From positions 156,263-220,262 of the forward strand of contig NZ_SNTZ01000001.1 of the NCBI RefSeq assembly GCF_004916895.1: DNA of 64,000 nucleotides, read 5' to 3'. Positions 53,174 to 62,493 of the stretch are shown here, one piece after another. The position numbers and the translations under genes are program-made. The notes beneath the pieces were generated by a model, which saw only the letters and a program-made list of their open reading frames with translations, was not told where the DNA came from and ran no database searches. Positions within the stretch are counted from its first letter, which is position 1, and each line of letters starts with the position of its first letter. This stretch comes from Flagellimonas alvinocaridis (GTDB lineage: Bacteria > Bacteroidota > Bacteroidia > Flavobacteriales > Flavobacteriaceae).

Positions 53174-53878
53174 ATGTCACAGAAACCAAAGACCTATTTC
53201 AACTGGAGTTCCGGCAAGGATTCCGCATTGGCACTCCACTATCTGTTGAAACAAGGCCATTATGATATTGACCGATTGCTGACTACGGTAAATGCGCATT
53301 ACAACAGAGTTTCAATGCATGGCTTGCCCAGAAACGTTCTGGAAGCCCAGGCAGCATCTGTTGGGATTCCTTTGGAGGTCCTTGAAGTTCCTGAAAAACC
53401 TAGTATGGAACAATACAATGAGTTGATGCGGAACACAGTTACCCAATTACGGTCCGAAGGGTATACCCATACGGGCTTTGGGGACATCTTTCTGGAAGAC
53501 CTAAAGCAATATCGGGAGGACATGCTTCAACCTTATGGATTGACCACACTTTTTCCATTATGGAAAAAAGACACCAAACAATTGATAGAAGAATTCTTGG
53601 GATTGGGGTTTCGGGCAGTGATTATTTGCATCAATAACTCAAAATTGGACGCATCCTTTTTGGGACAGGAATTGTCCCAAGAACTCCTAAACAAATTTCC
53701 ATCAGATGTTGATCCTTGTGGTGAAAACGGGGAATACCATACGTTCTGTTTTGACGGACCTATTTTCAAGGCCCCTATCCCATTCAACATTGGAGAAAAG
53801 GTCTTAAAGACCTATGATAATCCATCAGACCCAGAAAATACCATTCAATTTGGGTTTTGTGATATCAACTTGGCATAA
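53174..53878 (+). CDS. Dph6-like ATP-pyrophosphatase (adenine nucleotide alpha hydrolase)
   Basis: A 234-residue protein with the PP-loop FNWSSGKDSALALHYLL at the N-terminus and a conserved VDPCGENGEYHTFCFDGPIF motif, both typical of diphthine-ammonia ligase homologues. Bacteria lack diphthamide, so the acceptor here must differ; related enzymes amidate or adenylate small acids. It follows mfd by 14 bp. Confidence 0.88.
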   Translation: MSQKPKTYFNWSSGKDSALALHYLLKQGHYDIDRLLTTVNAHYNRVSMHGLPRNVLEAQAASVGIPLEVLEVPEKPSMEQYNELMRNTVTQLRSEGYTHTGFGDIFLEDLKQYREDMLQPYGLTTLFPLWKKDTKQLIEEFLGLGFRAVIICINNSKLDASFLGQELSQELLNKFPSDVDPCGENGEYHTFCFDGPIFKAPIPFNIGEKVLKTYDNPSDPENTIQFGFCDINLA

Positions 53879-53886
53879 AAACACGT

Positions 53887-55041
53887 TTAAAATGCTTCGT
53901 ACACCTGCTTTACAAACTCCCCGATTTTTGAAGGTTCCAGCCATCGGGTTACGATGAGCAATCCATTTTTTTGGTCCACCACAATAAAATTGCCTCCAAA
54001 CCCAGCAGCATAGAACAAGTGCTCAGGCACCCCTTCCCAATGCCGTGGACCTTTTTGGTTGAGCCACCACATATATCCATAATTTACATTGGGCACTGAA
54101 GGCTGTGTGGCCTTTTTAATCCACTCCGGACTGACCAACTGTTGTTGGTCCCACTTACCATGGTTCAGAAACACCATTCCAAAACGGGCCATATCTTCGG
54201 TGGAGATAAATAAACCGGCACCTGAATGTCCGCCTCCCGTGACCGACTTCATCTGTAGCCCATCTATTTCGGTCCAAACATGATCATAGCCATACCAACG
54301 CCAAGTGGTGGTCGCCCCAATACGATCCATCAATTGCTCCTTTAAGACCATTGGCAAAGGCTTTCGCCACACATTGGTCAAGGAATAGGCCAAGACATTC
54401 ACCCTTACATCATTGTATTCCATGACCGTACCCGGTTCGTTAAGCTTTCTAAATTTCCAGTCGTCCAGTCCCCCTTCATTGGGCGGACGGTCCGCCCAGT
54501 CCTTCAAACCCCAAAGCTCTCCGGACCAATCCGAATTTTGCTGTAATAGATGTTCCCAGGTTATTTTGGCGTTATGCTCCCCATCAAAAGTACCGTCCCA
54601 AACATAATTGGCCACTTTGTCCTTGGTATCCTGAATCAATCCAACATCTTCCGCCAATCCGGCAACGGTGGACAAAAAGCTCTTGGTAACGCTGAAGGTC
54701 ATGTCTACCCGCTTAGTATCTCCCCATGAAGCAAGTACATAGCCATCCTTCAAAATAAGTCCCGCAGGGCCACCCCGCTTTTTGGTGGGGCCCAAAATTT
54801 CATGAAAGGGCTCTCGTTCAAAACCTTCCAGAATGGCACGGCGCAAATCCCGGGACCCGGAATATTCATTCGCCTTGGCAAACTCCACAGCCTTGTTCAA
54901 TTGCTGTAGATCATATATAAATTGATTTTTTTCAGCCACTTTCCAAGGTTCATTTCGCTCGGGAAAATGCAAGTCTTGCGCCATTAAGGGTGTATAGCCC
55001 AATACACTTAAAAGTAACGTAAGCTTCAATATTGATTTCAT
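53887..55041 (-). CDS. Exported serine hydrolase (class C beta-lactamase family)
   Basis: A 384-residue protein with signal peptide (LTLLLSVLGYTPLMAQ) and a beta-lactamase/esterase fold. The catalytic SxxK is SVTK in DMTFSVTKSFLS; the second motif YxN-like MEYNDVRVN and a C-terminal HxG-like YAAGFGGNFIVV complete the set. Such enzymes are often esterases or D-aminopeptidases rather than antibiotic resistance proteins. Substrate unknown. It stands alone, converging with the Dph6-like gene. Confidence 0.88.
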   Translation of the reverse strand: MKSILKLTLLLSVLGYTPLMAQDLHFPERNEPWKVAEKNQFIYDLQQLNKAVEFAKANEYSGSRDLRRAILEGFEREPFHEILGPTKKRGGPAGLILKDGYVLASWGDTKRVDMTFSVTKSFLSTVAGLAEDVGLIQDTKDKVANYVWDGTFDGEHNAKITWEHLLQQNSDWSGELWGLKDWADRPPNEGGLDDWKFRKLNEPGTVMEYNDVRVNVLAYSLTNVWRKPLPMVLKEQLMDRIGATTTWRWYGYDHVWTEIDGLQMKSVTGGGHSGAGLFISTEDMARFGMVFLNHGKWDQQQLVSPEWIKKATQPSVPNVNYGYMWWLNQKGPRHWEGVPEHLFYAAGFGGNFIVVDQKNGLLIVTRWLEPSKIGEFVKQVYEAF

Positions 55042-55126
55042 ATGGCAAATAAACTTAAAGATGGTTTGAAGTTAACAATTGTTATTGGAACGTTTTCAAT
55101 CGTTATTTTTATAAAAAAGTGCTTTT

Positions 55127-55627
55127 ATGAACAAGACAGCCGCCTATTCCATTCCATCCCAAACCCGAATTGGTCACATACACCTTAAAGTTTCGGATTT
55201 ACAACGTGCCCTTGACTTTTATTGTGGGCTTTTGGGTTTTGAGTTGACCCAGACCTATGGAGACCAAGCTGCTTTTATTTCGGCAGGAGGGTACCATCAC
55301 CACATTGGATTGAACACTTGGCAAAGCAAAAATGCGCCTCCTGCACCCAAGAATACTGTAGGATTGTTCCACACGGCCATTCTTTACCCAACCCGAAAGG
55401 ATTTGGCCACTATTTTAAATCGTTTGTTGGAAGCAGATTACCCATTGACAGGTGCTGCAGACCATGGGGTTTCAGAAGCCCTATATCTGGATGATCCCGA
55501 TGGAAACGGCGTTGAACTGTATTGGGACAAACCAAGGGAAATCTGGCCACAGAAAAATGATGGCACATTGGATATGTACACCAAGTCTCTGGATTTAAAT
55601 TCCCTCTTGCAGGAATTAAAACATTAA
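55127..55627 (+). CDS. VOC-family dioxygenase-like protein
   Basis: A 166-residue vicinal-oxygen-chelate protein with GHIHLKVSDLQRALDFYCGLLGF, then YHHHIGLNTW and a C-terminal VSEALYLDDPDGNGVELYWD. The His and Glu residues fit the metal site of catechol-2,3-dioxygenase (CatE)-like proteins, with only one of the usual two domain pairs. The substrate is unknown. Its end overlaps the converging ACT-domain gene by 4 bp. Confidence 0.88.
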   Translation: MNKTAAYSIPSQTRIGHIHLKVSDLQRALDFYCGLLGFELTQTYGDQAAFISAGGYHHHIGLNTWQSKNAPPAPKNTVGLFHTAILYPTRKDLATILNRLLEADYPLTGAADHGVSEALYLDDPDGNGVELYWDKPREIWPQKNDGTLDMYTKSLDLNSLLQELKH

Positions 55628-56283
55628 AGGAGCTTCAGGTCTTTGATGGTCTTAAAGGCCACATCAACCTGCTCTTCATTGACTAAAATGGTAAACTCAT
55701 TGGTCGTGGAGATCACTTCGTACAAAATGATGCCTTCCCAGGCCAATCGCTGGAAAATGAAGTAATAGATTCCAGGTACCGACACATTTTCCGATGGGAG
55801 CTTTACGGTAATCGAGGAAAGCCCCTCAACTTTTTGGGTACAACGCTCGCTTTTAAAATACTTTTCCACTACCCGATCCATAATATTGCTGATCACAATA
55901 TTAATTTCATTGACCCCCCGTGACGACGTGTAGAACACATCTTGGTTGATATTCACTTCCTCCAAAAGTCGGGCCTGTTGTTCTAGAATGGTATCGGAGG
56001 CCAAAAAGGTATAATCTGTTAGATTGGAGCGTACGGTAATCTCCCCAATATTCTTGAGGACCTTTACAATTCTGTGCGTAGCCCGGAACTCGAGATCATC
56101 TGAAAGTCTTTTGAGAGCCATGACGATGGCCCCATCTTTTACATCCTTACCCAATTCATCGGCAATTTCGGGCTTGATCTGCCTCGAAAGAGACGTTAGG
56201 TTAATGATGCCCTGTGCAAGGGCAGTTTGCAAAAAAGGTTTCTTTTTAATGTAATGTTCAACTACCGCAGAGATTGTTTTCAT
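55624..56283 (-). CDS. ACT-domain protein (aspartate kinase regulatory-like)
   Basis: A 219-residue protein with a helical N-terminus (VEHYIKKKPFLQTALAQGIINLTSLSRQI) and one or two ACT-like modules at the end (VEGLSSITVKLPSENVSVPGIYYFIFQRLAWEGIILYEVISTTNEFTILV would span the last). Homologues are often labelled aspartate kinase, but the kinase domain is absent. The first part reads like a small winged helix, so it may be an amino-acid-sensing regulator. That role is inferred. Confidence 0.75.
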   Translation of the reverse strand: MKTISAVVEHYIKKKPFLQTALAQGIINLTSLSRQIKPEIADELGKDVKDGAIVMALKRLSDDLEFRATHRIVKVLKNIGEITVRSNLTDYTFLASDTILEQQARLLEEVNINQDVFYTSSRGVNEINIVISNIMDRVVEKYFKSERCTQKVEGLSSITVKLPSENVSVPGIYYFIFQRLAWEGIILYEVISTTNEFTILVNEEQVDVAFKTIKDLKLL

Positions 56284-56344
56284 TTTTTTGGTTTAGTTTG
56301 GCTTTGCTACAAAAATAACATGTTGTTACAAAACAAACAAATGG

Positions 56345-56704
56345 TTAAAAATAATAAAATGCATTTTCAAGATGCTCTATTTCAAAACCATTACCATTCT
56401 TAACTACTTTGACAATATCAAATCTAACCTCAACTTCTAAATCCCGATCTTGTACAAATTGATTGGCAGCAAGGGTGAGTAAACTTACTTTTTTACGGTT
56501 TACAGTATTGGAAATATCTTCTAAAAAGCCCATATTCCTTGACTTTACCTCTACAACAACCAGGGCATTTCCTTTTTGGGCGATGATGTCTATTTCTGCT
56601 TTGAGATATCGGTAGTTTCTGGCTAATATTTTATACCTATTATGCAACAAAAAATCAACTGCCAATTGCTCTCCCAGTCTTCCAAATTCGGTGTGTTTTG
56701 CCAT
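56345..56704 (-). CDS. YraN/UPF0102 family putative endonuclease
   Basis: A 119-residue protein with the UPF0102 pattern: FGRLGEQLAVDFLLHNRYKILARNYRYLKAEIDIIAQKGNALVVVEVKSR. The E/D...ExK triad (AEIDII, VEVKSR) resembles PD-(D/E)XK nucleases. Usually near rRNA or translation genes elsewhere; cellular role unknown. About 170 bp of spacer with nothing recognised separates it from the divergent DUF1800 gene. Confidence 0.9.
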   Translation of the reverse strand: MAKHTEFGRLGEQLAVDFLLHNRYKILARNYRYLKAEIDIIAQKGNALVVVEVKSRNMGFLEDISNTVNRKKVSLLTLAANQFVQDRDLEVEVRFDIVKVVKNGNGFEIEHLENAFYYF

Positions 56705-56873
56705 CGAAATAGAAAATTAGTGAAAAAAACATGCATTTCATCGAAAAAATTGGTAGTTCATGGGATACAGAACGTTAAGATTGTAATTTGTTGGCCCAAT
56801 TGAACCACATCCAACATTAGCATAAACATATAGTTGCCCCAAACTATGTACCAAATTAACGCCAGACTTTGCT

Positions 56874-58388
56874 ATGGAGTACTTCATCAATTGTAACACC
56901 TCGACCTTAGCGCCGTACACTATTCCATTGGATGATTTACGGGCTGCGCATCTATATCGGAGACTGGGCTTTAGCGCCTCCGTACAAACTATTAATGCTG
57001 CCACAGGACAGACCGCAAACAATCTAGTGGACAGTTTAGTAGATCAAGCACTTGCAGCTCCAGTCATTCCAGCCCCTGAATGGGCGGATTGGACCGATGC
57101 CAATTATCCCGATGACGATGATTTGGCACGCCAAATGAGACGCGCCCAGCTAGAAGACTTTACCGCCGCCTACGGAAATGCCCTTATGGACAATGGCCTG
57201 CGAGACAGGTTGAGCTTTTTCTGGAGCAACCACTTTGTAACCCAGTTGGAAATCTATAATTGTACCCAATTTCTATACTACTATATCAATTGCCTTCAAC
57301 GTAATTCATTGGGCAATTTTAAAACGTTCACCAGCGAGATTGGCCTTACCAGTGCCATGTTGTACTATTTGGATGGGGTTAGAAACCGAGGGAACAACCC
57401 CAACGAAAACTATGCTCGTGAACTTTACGAACTTTTTACGCTGGGGGATGGTAATGGGTATACCGAAGAGGACATCATTGAAACCTCAAAAGCACTATCA
57501 GGGTATACTGAAAGAGGAGAGGAAGGATGTACACAAGTAACCTTTAATGCCGAAGATTTTAGCACAGAGAACAAAACTATATTTGGGCAAACTGGCAATT
57601 GGGACTATGATGATGTCATTGATATCCTTTTCAACGAACGCCCCAACGAAATTGCATGGTTCATTTGTAAAAAACTTTACGAGTTTTTTGTGCATCCGGA
57701 TTCCACAGGAGATGATGGCAATGGCATTGCACCTCAAATTATAGATGGCCTTGCACAAACTTTTATTGCAAACGATTTTGAGATTGCCCCCGTATTGCGA
57801 CAGCTCTTTAAAAGTCAACACTTTTTTGATGAAACAGCAATTGGGGTCATAATAAAGAGTCCAGCAGATCTTTATTTCAATTTATTGAAGGAAACCAACT
57901 TTTCCTATGATGATATGACCATTATCAATATAATGGACTCATGCGCATTGATTGGTCAAGATTTCTTTGACCCACCCGAAGTGGAAGGTTGGCAACGGGA
58001 CCGGCAGTGGATCAATACCAATTTTATTATTGGTCGTTGGTTGACATCGGAAGTGTTCTTGGAACGTTTTTTCCAAGCAGACCCGGAGCAATTTAGGACC
58101 CTGGCCATGGACGCCGTTGGTGCAGCCAACAGCAATACCAGCAACCCAGAGATCGTGGTCCGCGCCTTGGTGGACAAGTTTACACCGAAAGGCCTTTTAA
58201 CAGATGCCGATTTTGAAAAGGCCATGGATGCCTTCAAAATAGACGATGTTCCGGAAGAGTACTATTCCCCTGACTACATTGCAGGCGGATTGAGCCTTTG
58301 GACACTTTCCGTAAGTATGGAAGTGCCTACACAAGTTTATGTGTTGCTAAGACACTTGTCCAGAGAACCCGAATTCCAACTAAAATAA
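56874..58388 (+). CDS. DUF1800 family protein
   Basis: A 504-residue helical protein with DUF1800 hallmarks: AAHLYRRLGFSAS near the N-terminus, LSFFWSNHFVTQ, NPNENYARELYELFTLG and the final WTLSVSMEVPTQVYVLLRHL. DUF1800 proteins pair with DUF1501 proteins across bacteria and are thought to act on or at the cell surface, possibly with polysaccharides; the activity is unproven. No signal peptide is evident. The DUF1501 gene follows after 10 bp. Confidence 0.9.
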   Translation: MEYFINCNTSTLAPYTIPLDDLRAAHLYRRLGFSASVQTINAATGQTANNLVDSLVDQALAAPVIPAPEWADWTDANYPDDDDLARQMRRAQLEDFTAAYGNALMDNGLRDRLSFFWSNHFVTQLEIYNCTQFLYYYINCLQRNSLGNFKTFTSEIGLTSAMLYYLDGVRNRGNNPNENYARELYELFTLGDGNGYTEEDIIETSKALSGYTERGEEGCTQVTFNAEDFSTENKTIFGQTGNWDYDDVIDILFNERPNEIAWFICKKLYEFFVHPDSTGDDGNGIAPQIIDGLAQTFIANDFEIAPVLRQLFKSQHFFDETAIGVIIKSPADLYFNLLKETNFSYDDMTIINIMDSCALIGQDFFDPPEVEGWQRDRQWINTNFIIGRWLTSEVFLERFFQADPEQFRTLAMDAVGAANSNTSNPEIVVRALVDKFTPKGLLTDADFEKAMDAFKIDDVPEEYYSPDYIAGGLSLWTLSVSMEVPTQVYVLLRHLSREPEFQLK

Positions 58389-58398
58389 CCCTACTACC

Positions 58399-60120
58399 AT
58401 GTGCGATTCTCATCACAACCATAATACATCATCACCATACAAGGGCCTCGAACATGATGGCCACGATTTGGAACATAAAAACTGGAGCAGGCGTTCCTTT
58501 ATCCAAGCACTGGGCATCGCTGGGTCAGGATCCATGTTCTTGGGAAGCAACCTTATTTCCGCCTCTGCCCCTTCTCCCCTTTCTGCTGCCATTGCTGCAG
58601 CCGAAACGGACAATATTCTGGTACTTATTAGATTATCTGGGGGAAATGATGGCTTAAGCACGGTAATTCCCATTCAACAATACGACACCTATGCAAATGC
58701 TAGGCCCAATATCTACATCCCGGAAAGTAAAATCCTAAAACTTACCGATGATTTTGGGGTCCCCACTTATATGAACGCTCTGGAATCTCTTTGGGGCGAT
58801 GGCCAGTTCAAGGCCGTTCATGGGGTTGGGTACCAAAACCAAAGTCTATCCCATTTTACCGGGTCCGATATTTTTGCCAATACCGACCTAAACACCACAG
58901 GTTTTAGTGGAGAACCCACTGGCTGGATGGGCAGGCACTTTGAAGAACTGTATCCAGATTATTTGATCAATCCACCCGAGGCGCCTGCAGCCATACAAAT
59001 TGGCAACTTGGCCAATTTGGTCTTCCAAGGTGACGAAACCAATTACGCATTTGTAACCAACAATGTGGAGCAATTGGAACAAATTGCCGAAACCGGTTAC
59101 TTCTATGATATTCAAAATGCTCCATTTGATGACTGTATGTACGGTGATCAATTACGTTTTTTGCGTGGTGTGGCCAATACCACCTATGAGTATGCAGGCA
59201 AAATCCATGAGGCATACGAACGTGGTGATGCACTCCGATGTGTAGAGTATCAAGACAATGGTTTTGCCAGACAATTGTCGCTTTTGGCCAAATTGATCAA
59301 AGGCGGACTTGGCACTAAAGTGTACATGATTTCCATGGGCGGGTTTGACACCCACGGCAATCAGCCAATTGCACATGAACGGTTGATGTCCACACTTTCT
59401 ATAGCCATCAACAATTTTTATGAAGATTTGGCCTGTACCGAACAAGATGATAAGGTATTGAGTATGACCTTCTCCGAGTTTGGCCGAAGGATTTTTGAAA
59501 ATGGTTCCAACGGTACCGACCACGGTAAGGCCGCCCCCACACTTTTCTTTGGTTCTGGATTAAGCGGTAGCGCCTTTGTAGGGGACCACCCTTCGCTGGA
59601 CAGTCCAAATAGTAGAGGAAATCTGGAATATACTATGGATTTCAGGGACCTTTATGGTACTGTTTTAGCCGAATGGCTTTGTGTGCCAAGAGCATCCGTG
59701 GAACAACACTTATTGGGGTATCAGTACCGGGCCATTGACCTTGGGTTCAACTGTAGTGGTGAAGAGTTTGACGATATTGCCATGGACAACGACCCACCAA
59801 CCTTCCCGGAAACACCCCCAAGTGAAGATGGTACAGATCCAAACCCAGATTTGTTGAACAATATTGTACATACCCCCTACTACCCAAACCAAAGGGCACC
59901 GCATATTCATTTGGAGATGCCTTTTGCTGCGCATGTGGATATTGAGCTTTTTAATATTCTTGGGCAAAAAGTGGGAACGGTCTTCAATGAGATGATGTTG
60001 GAAGGTTCCACCGAAATCAATATTAGGGAGCGTATGAGAGATAGTCTTTCCACTGGGAAATACATTTATAGAATATCCGTTGCGGATCAACGAATGAGCA
60101 AATCCGTAATGATCATGTAA
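58399..60120 (+). CDS. DUF1501 protein with Tat signal and T9SS type A-like tail
   Basis: A 573-residue protein. The N-terminus has a His/Asp-rich stretch and a twin-arginine signal (SRRSFIQALGIAGSGSMFLG). The DUF1501 body (LIRLSGGNDGLSTVIPI, SMGGFDTHGNQ, TFSEFGRRIFENGSNGTDHG, APTLFFGSGL) has an alkaline-phosphatase-like fold with metal-binding Asp and His. The C-terminal ~80 residues look like a type A sorting domain (DIELFNILGQKV, LSTGKYIYRISV, KSVMIM). Together with DUF1800 it forms a conserved pair. Confidence 0.9.
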   Translation: MCDSHHNHNTSSPYKGLEHDGHDLEHKNWSRRSFIQALGIAGSGSMFLGSNLISASAPSPLSAAIAAAETDNILVLIRLSGGNDGLSTVIPIQQYDTYANARPNIYIPESKILKLTDDFGVPTYMNALESLWGDGQFKAVHGVGYQNQSLSHFTGSDIFANTDLNTTGFSGEPTGWMGRHFEELYPDYLINPPEAPAAIQIGNLANLVFQGDETNYAFVTNNVEQLEQIAETGYFYDIQNAPFDDCMYGDQLRFLRGVANTTYEYAGKIHEAYERGDALRCVEYQDNGFARQLSLLAKLIKGGLGTKVYMISMGGFDTHGNQPIAHERLMSTLSIAINNFYEDLACTEQDDKVLSMTFSEFGRRIFENGSNGTDHGKAAPTLFFGSGLSGSAFVGDHPSLDSPNSRGNLEYTMDFRDLYGTVLAEWLCVPRASVEQHLLGYQYRAIDLGFNCSGEEFDDIAMDNDPPTFPETPPSEDGTDPNPDLLNNIVHTPYYPNQRAPHIHLEMPFAAHVDIELFNILGQKVGTVFNEMMLEGSTEINIRERMRDSLSTGKYIYRISVADQRMSKSVMIM

Positions 60121-60150
60121 AAAAGCGGGATACTTAATCATTTATTCAAA

Positions 60151-60216
60151 AAAGCCTCTTGTTGTGCAACCCCACACCCCAATTTTGGGCTGCACAATTT
60201 GGAGGTTTTGCTTTTT
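60151..60216 (+). terminator. Probable terminator after the DUF1501 gene
   Basis: A two-part stem: AAAGCCTCT with GGAGGTTTT (60151-60159 / 60201-60209) and TTGTGCA with TGCACAA (60162-60168 / 60191-60197), followed by GCTTTTT. Confidence 0.6.
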
Positions 60217-60251
60217 CGTCGCAAGGCATTTTAGGCTTCTTCCAAAATGAG

Positions 60252-60259
60252 TATTTTTG
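60252..60259 (+). promoter_or_regulatory. -7 promoter element of metG
   Basis: TATTTTTG matches TAnnTTTG, 19 bp upstream of the metG ATG. No clear TTG at -33. Confidence 0.45.
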
Positions 60260-60278
60260 AGGCCTAATTACACAATAC

Positions 60279-62384
60279 ATGCCCAAGACAACGTCTCCTT
60301 CAAGATACACCATTACAGCTGCGCTACCCTACACCAATGGCCCCATTCACATTGGCCATTTGGCGGGGGTGTACGTTCCAGCCGATATCTATTCACGCTA
60401 CCTTAGACTAAAAGGACAGGATGTTGCCTTTATCTGCGGTAGTGACGAACACGGTGTGGCCATCCCTATGAAGGCCAAAAAAGAAGGGGTCTCCCCAAAA
60501 GAGATTATAGACAAGTACCACGGCATCATAAAAAAATCGTTTGCCGAATTCGGGATTTCTTTTGATAACTATTCCCGAACATCTGCTAAGGTACACCATC
60601 AGACTGCATCGGATTTCTTCAAAAAACTGTACGAGCAAGATGATTTTATCGAAGAGGAGACCGAGCAATTGTTTGATGAGGAAGCTCAACAGTTTTTGGC
60701 AGATAGATTTGTGGTGGGTACTTGCCCTCGATGTGGTCATGAGGAAGCCTATGGTGATCAATGTGAAAACTGCGGTTCGTCCTTGAATGCCACAGATCTT
60801 ATCAACCCAAAATCAACCATAACCGGTGGAGTTCCAGTGCTTAAAAAGACCAAACACTGGTTCTTACCCTTGGACCGCTATGAAGATTTTCTCAAAGAGT
60901 GGATTCTGGAAGGCCATAAATCCGACTGGAAACCCAACGTTTACGGTCAATGCAAATCATGGATAGACGATGGACTAAAGCCCCGCGCTGTGACCCGTGA
61001 CCTGGATTGGGGAATACCCGTTCCCGTGGAAGGTGGCGAAGGGAAAGTGCTCTACGTCTGGTTCGATGCGCCCATCGGATATATTTCCTCCACCAAGGAA
61101 TGGGCCGAACGTGAAGGAAAGGATTGGAAATCCTATTGGATGGACAAGGATACCAAGCTGGTCCATTTTATAGGCAAGGACAATATTGTGTTCCACTGCA
61201 TCATCTTCCCGAGCATGCTTAAGGCACATGGCGATTTTGTTTTGCCGGAAAATGTACCCGCCAATGAATTCTTGAACTTGGAGGGCAACAAGCTTTCCAC
61301 TTCAAAGAATTGGGCCGTTTGGCTGCACGAATACTTGGAAGAATTTCCGGATATGCAAGATGTGCTTCGCTACGCATTGACCGCCAACGCCCCAGAGACC
61401 AAGGACAACGATTTTACTTGGAAGGATTTTCAAGCTCGCAACAACAATGAGTTGGTGGCCATTTTCGGGAATTTCGTGAACCGTGTGGCGGTATTGACCC
61501 ATAAATATTACAATGGTGTTGTGCCTACACCCAACACCTTCACCGATTTGGACAAGCAAACCCTACAAGCCCTTAAGGGCTTTCCAGAAATATTGTCCAA
61601 CTCCTTGGAGCGGTATCGCTTTCGGGAAGGCAGTCAGGAGCTGATGAATTTGGCCCGATTGGGCAACAAATACTTGGCCGATGAAGAGCCATGGAAGTTG
61701 ATAAAGACCGATGAGGAACGGGTAAAGACCATTATGTACGTTGCGCTTCAGATTGCTACAGGATTGGCCATTCTCAGTGAACCCTTTTTGCCCTTCACTT
61801 CAGATAAATTGAAAAAGATTCTTCGCGTTGTTCAGAATGACAAAAACGAAGTCATTTCGAACGAAAGTGAGAAATCTATTGGCTGGAGCAATATGAGTTC
61901 CGAGGAAACTTTACTCCCTGCAGGACACACTATAAATCAAAGTGAACTCCTCTTCAGAAAAATTGAAGATGCGGAGATCCAACAACAATTGGACAAACTG
62001 GAAGCTACCAAAAAAGTAAATGCACAAATGGACAAAGCCGTGACCCCTGAAAAAGACACCATCACTTTTGACGATTTCACCAAACTGGATATGCGGGTGG
62101 GTACCATTGTAGAAGCCGAAAAAATGCCCAAGGCCAACAAGCTCTTGGTGTTGAAAGTAGATACCGGATTGGACACCCGAACCATTGTATCCGGAATCGC
62201 CGAAAGTTTTAAGCCTGAAGATATCGTAGGAAAAAAAGTAACCGTTTTGGTGAATCTTGCCCCTAGAAAATTGCGCGGCGTAGAAAGTCAAGGGATGATC
62301 TTGATGACCGAAAACCAAGAGGGAAAACTGGTGTTCGTCAACCCAGATGAAGATGGAGTTGGGAATGGGGAAGGTATAAGTTAA
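60279..62384 (+). CDS. metG: Methionyl-tRNA synthetase with C-terminal tRNA-binding domain
   Basis: A 701-residue class I synthetase. HIGH motif in [12 protein letters not shown], zinc knuckle [18 protein letters not shown], a KMSKS equivalent [11 protein letters not shown], the anticodon-binding helices (~390-560) and an EMAP-II/Trbp111-type tRNA-binding domain (~600-701; [28 protein letters not shown]). The linker carries a ~20-residue insertion (about 514-534) produced by a dispersed palindromic repeat; the frame is kept and motifs are intact, so the enzyme should work. Confidence 0.97.
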   Translation: MPKTTSPSRYTITAALPYTNGPIHIGHLAGVYVPADIYSRYLRLKGQDVAFICGSDEHGVAIPMKAKKEGVSPKEIIDKYHGIIKKSFAEFGISFDNYSRTSAKVHHQTASDFFKKLYEQDDFIEEETEQLFDEEAQQFLADRFVVGTCPRCGHEEAYGDQCENCGSSLNATDLINPKSTITGGVPVLKKTKHWFLPLDRYEDFLKEWILEGHKSDWKPNVYGQCKSWIDDGLKPRAVTRDLDWGIPVPVEGGEGKVLYVWFDAPIGYISSTKEWAEREGKDWKSYWMDKDTKLVHFIGKDNIVFHCIIFPSMLKAHGDFVLPENVPANEFLNLEGNKLSTSKNWAVWLHEYLEEFPDMQDVLRYALTANAPETKDNDFTWKDFQARNNNELVAIFGNFVNRVAVLTHKYYNGVVPTPNTFTDLDKQTLQALKGFPEILSNSLERYRFREGSQELMNLARLGNKYLADEEPWKLIKTDEERVKTIMYVALQIATGLAILSEPFLPFTSDKLKKILRVVQNDKNEVISNESEKSIGWSNMSSEETLLPAGHTINQSELLFRKIEDAEIQQQLDKLEATKKVNAQMDKAVTPEKDTITFDDFTKLDMRVGTIVEAEKMPKANKLLVLKVDTGLDTRTIVSGIAESFKPEDIVGKKVTVLVNLAPRKLRGVESQGMILMTENQEGKLVFVNPDEDGVGNGEGIS
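61817..61877. repeat. Dispersed palindromic repeat inside metG coding sequence
   Basis: A right half (GATTCTTCGC ... TTCAGAATGAC) followed 9 bp later by an inverted left half (GTCATTTCGAACGAAAGTGA, GAAATCT), the same element as in the mfd region. It is in frame and encodes [19 protein letters not shown]. Confidence 0.75.
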
Positions 62385-62405
62385 TTCACATTCAAAGAAA
62401 CTATC

Positions 62406-62477
62406 CGGTCGAGCGCAGTCGAGACCTTCCTTGAAAATTTGGATTATAAGACTTCTCGACTACGCTCGAAGTGACAA
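62406..62477. repeat. Inverted pair of repeat copies between metG and tex
   Basis: GGTCGAGCGCAGTCGAGA (62408-62425) and an inverted copy TTCTCGACTACGCTCGAA (62453-62470) flank a 27-bp AT-rich loop, forming a hairpin just after metG and 17 bp before tex. It may act as a terminator or mRNA-stabilising structure. Confidence 0.7.
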
Positions 62478-62493
62478 CTACTAAACAAACATC

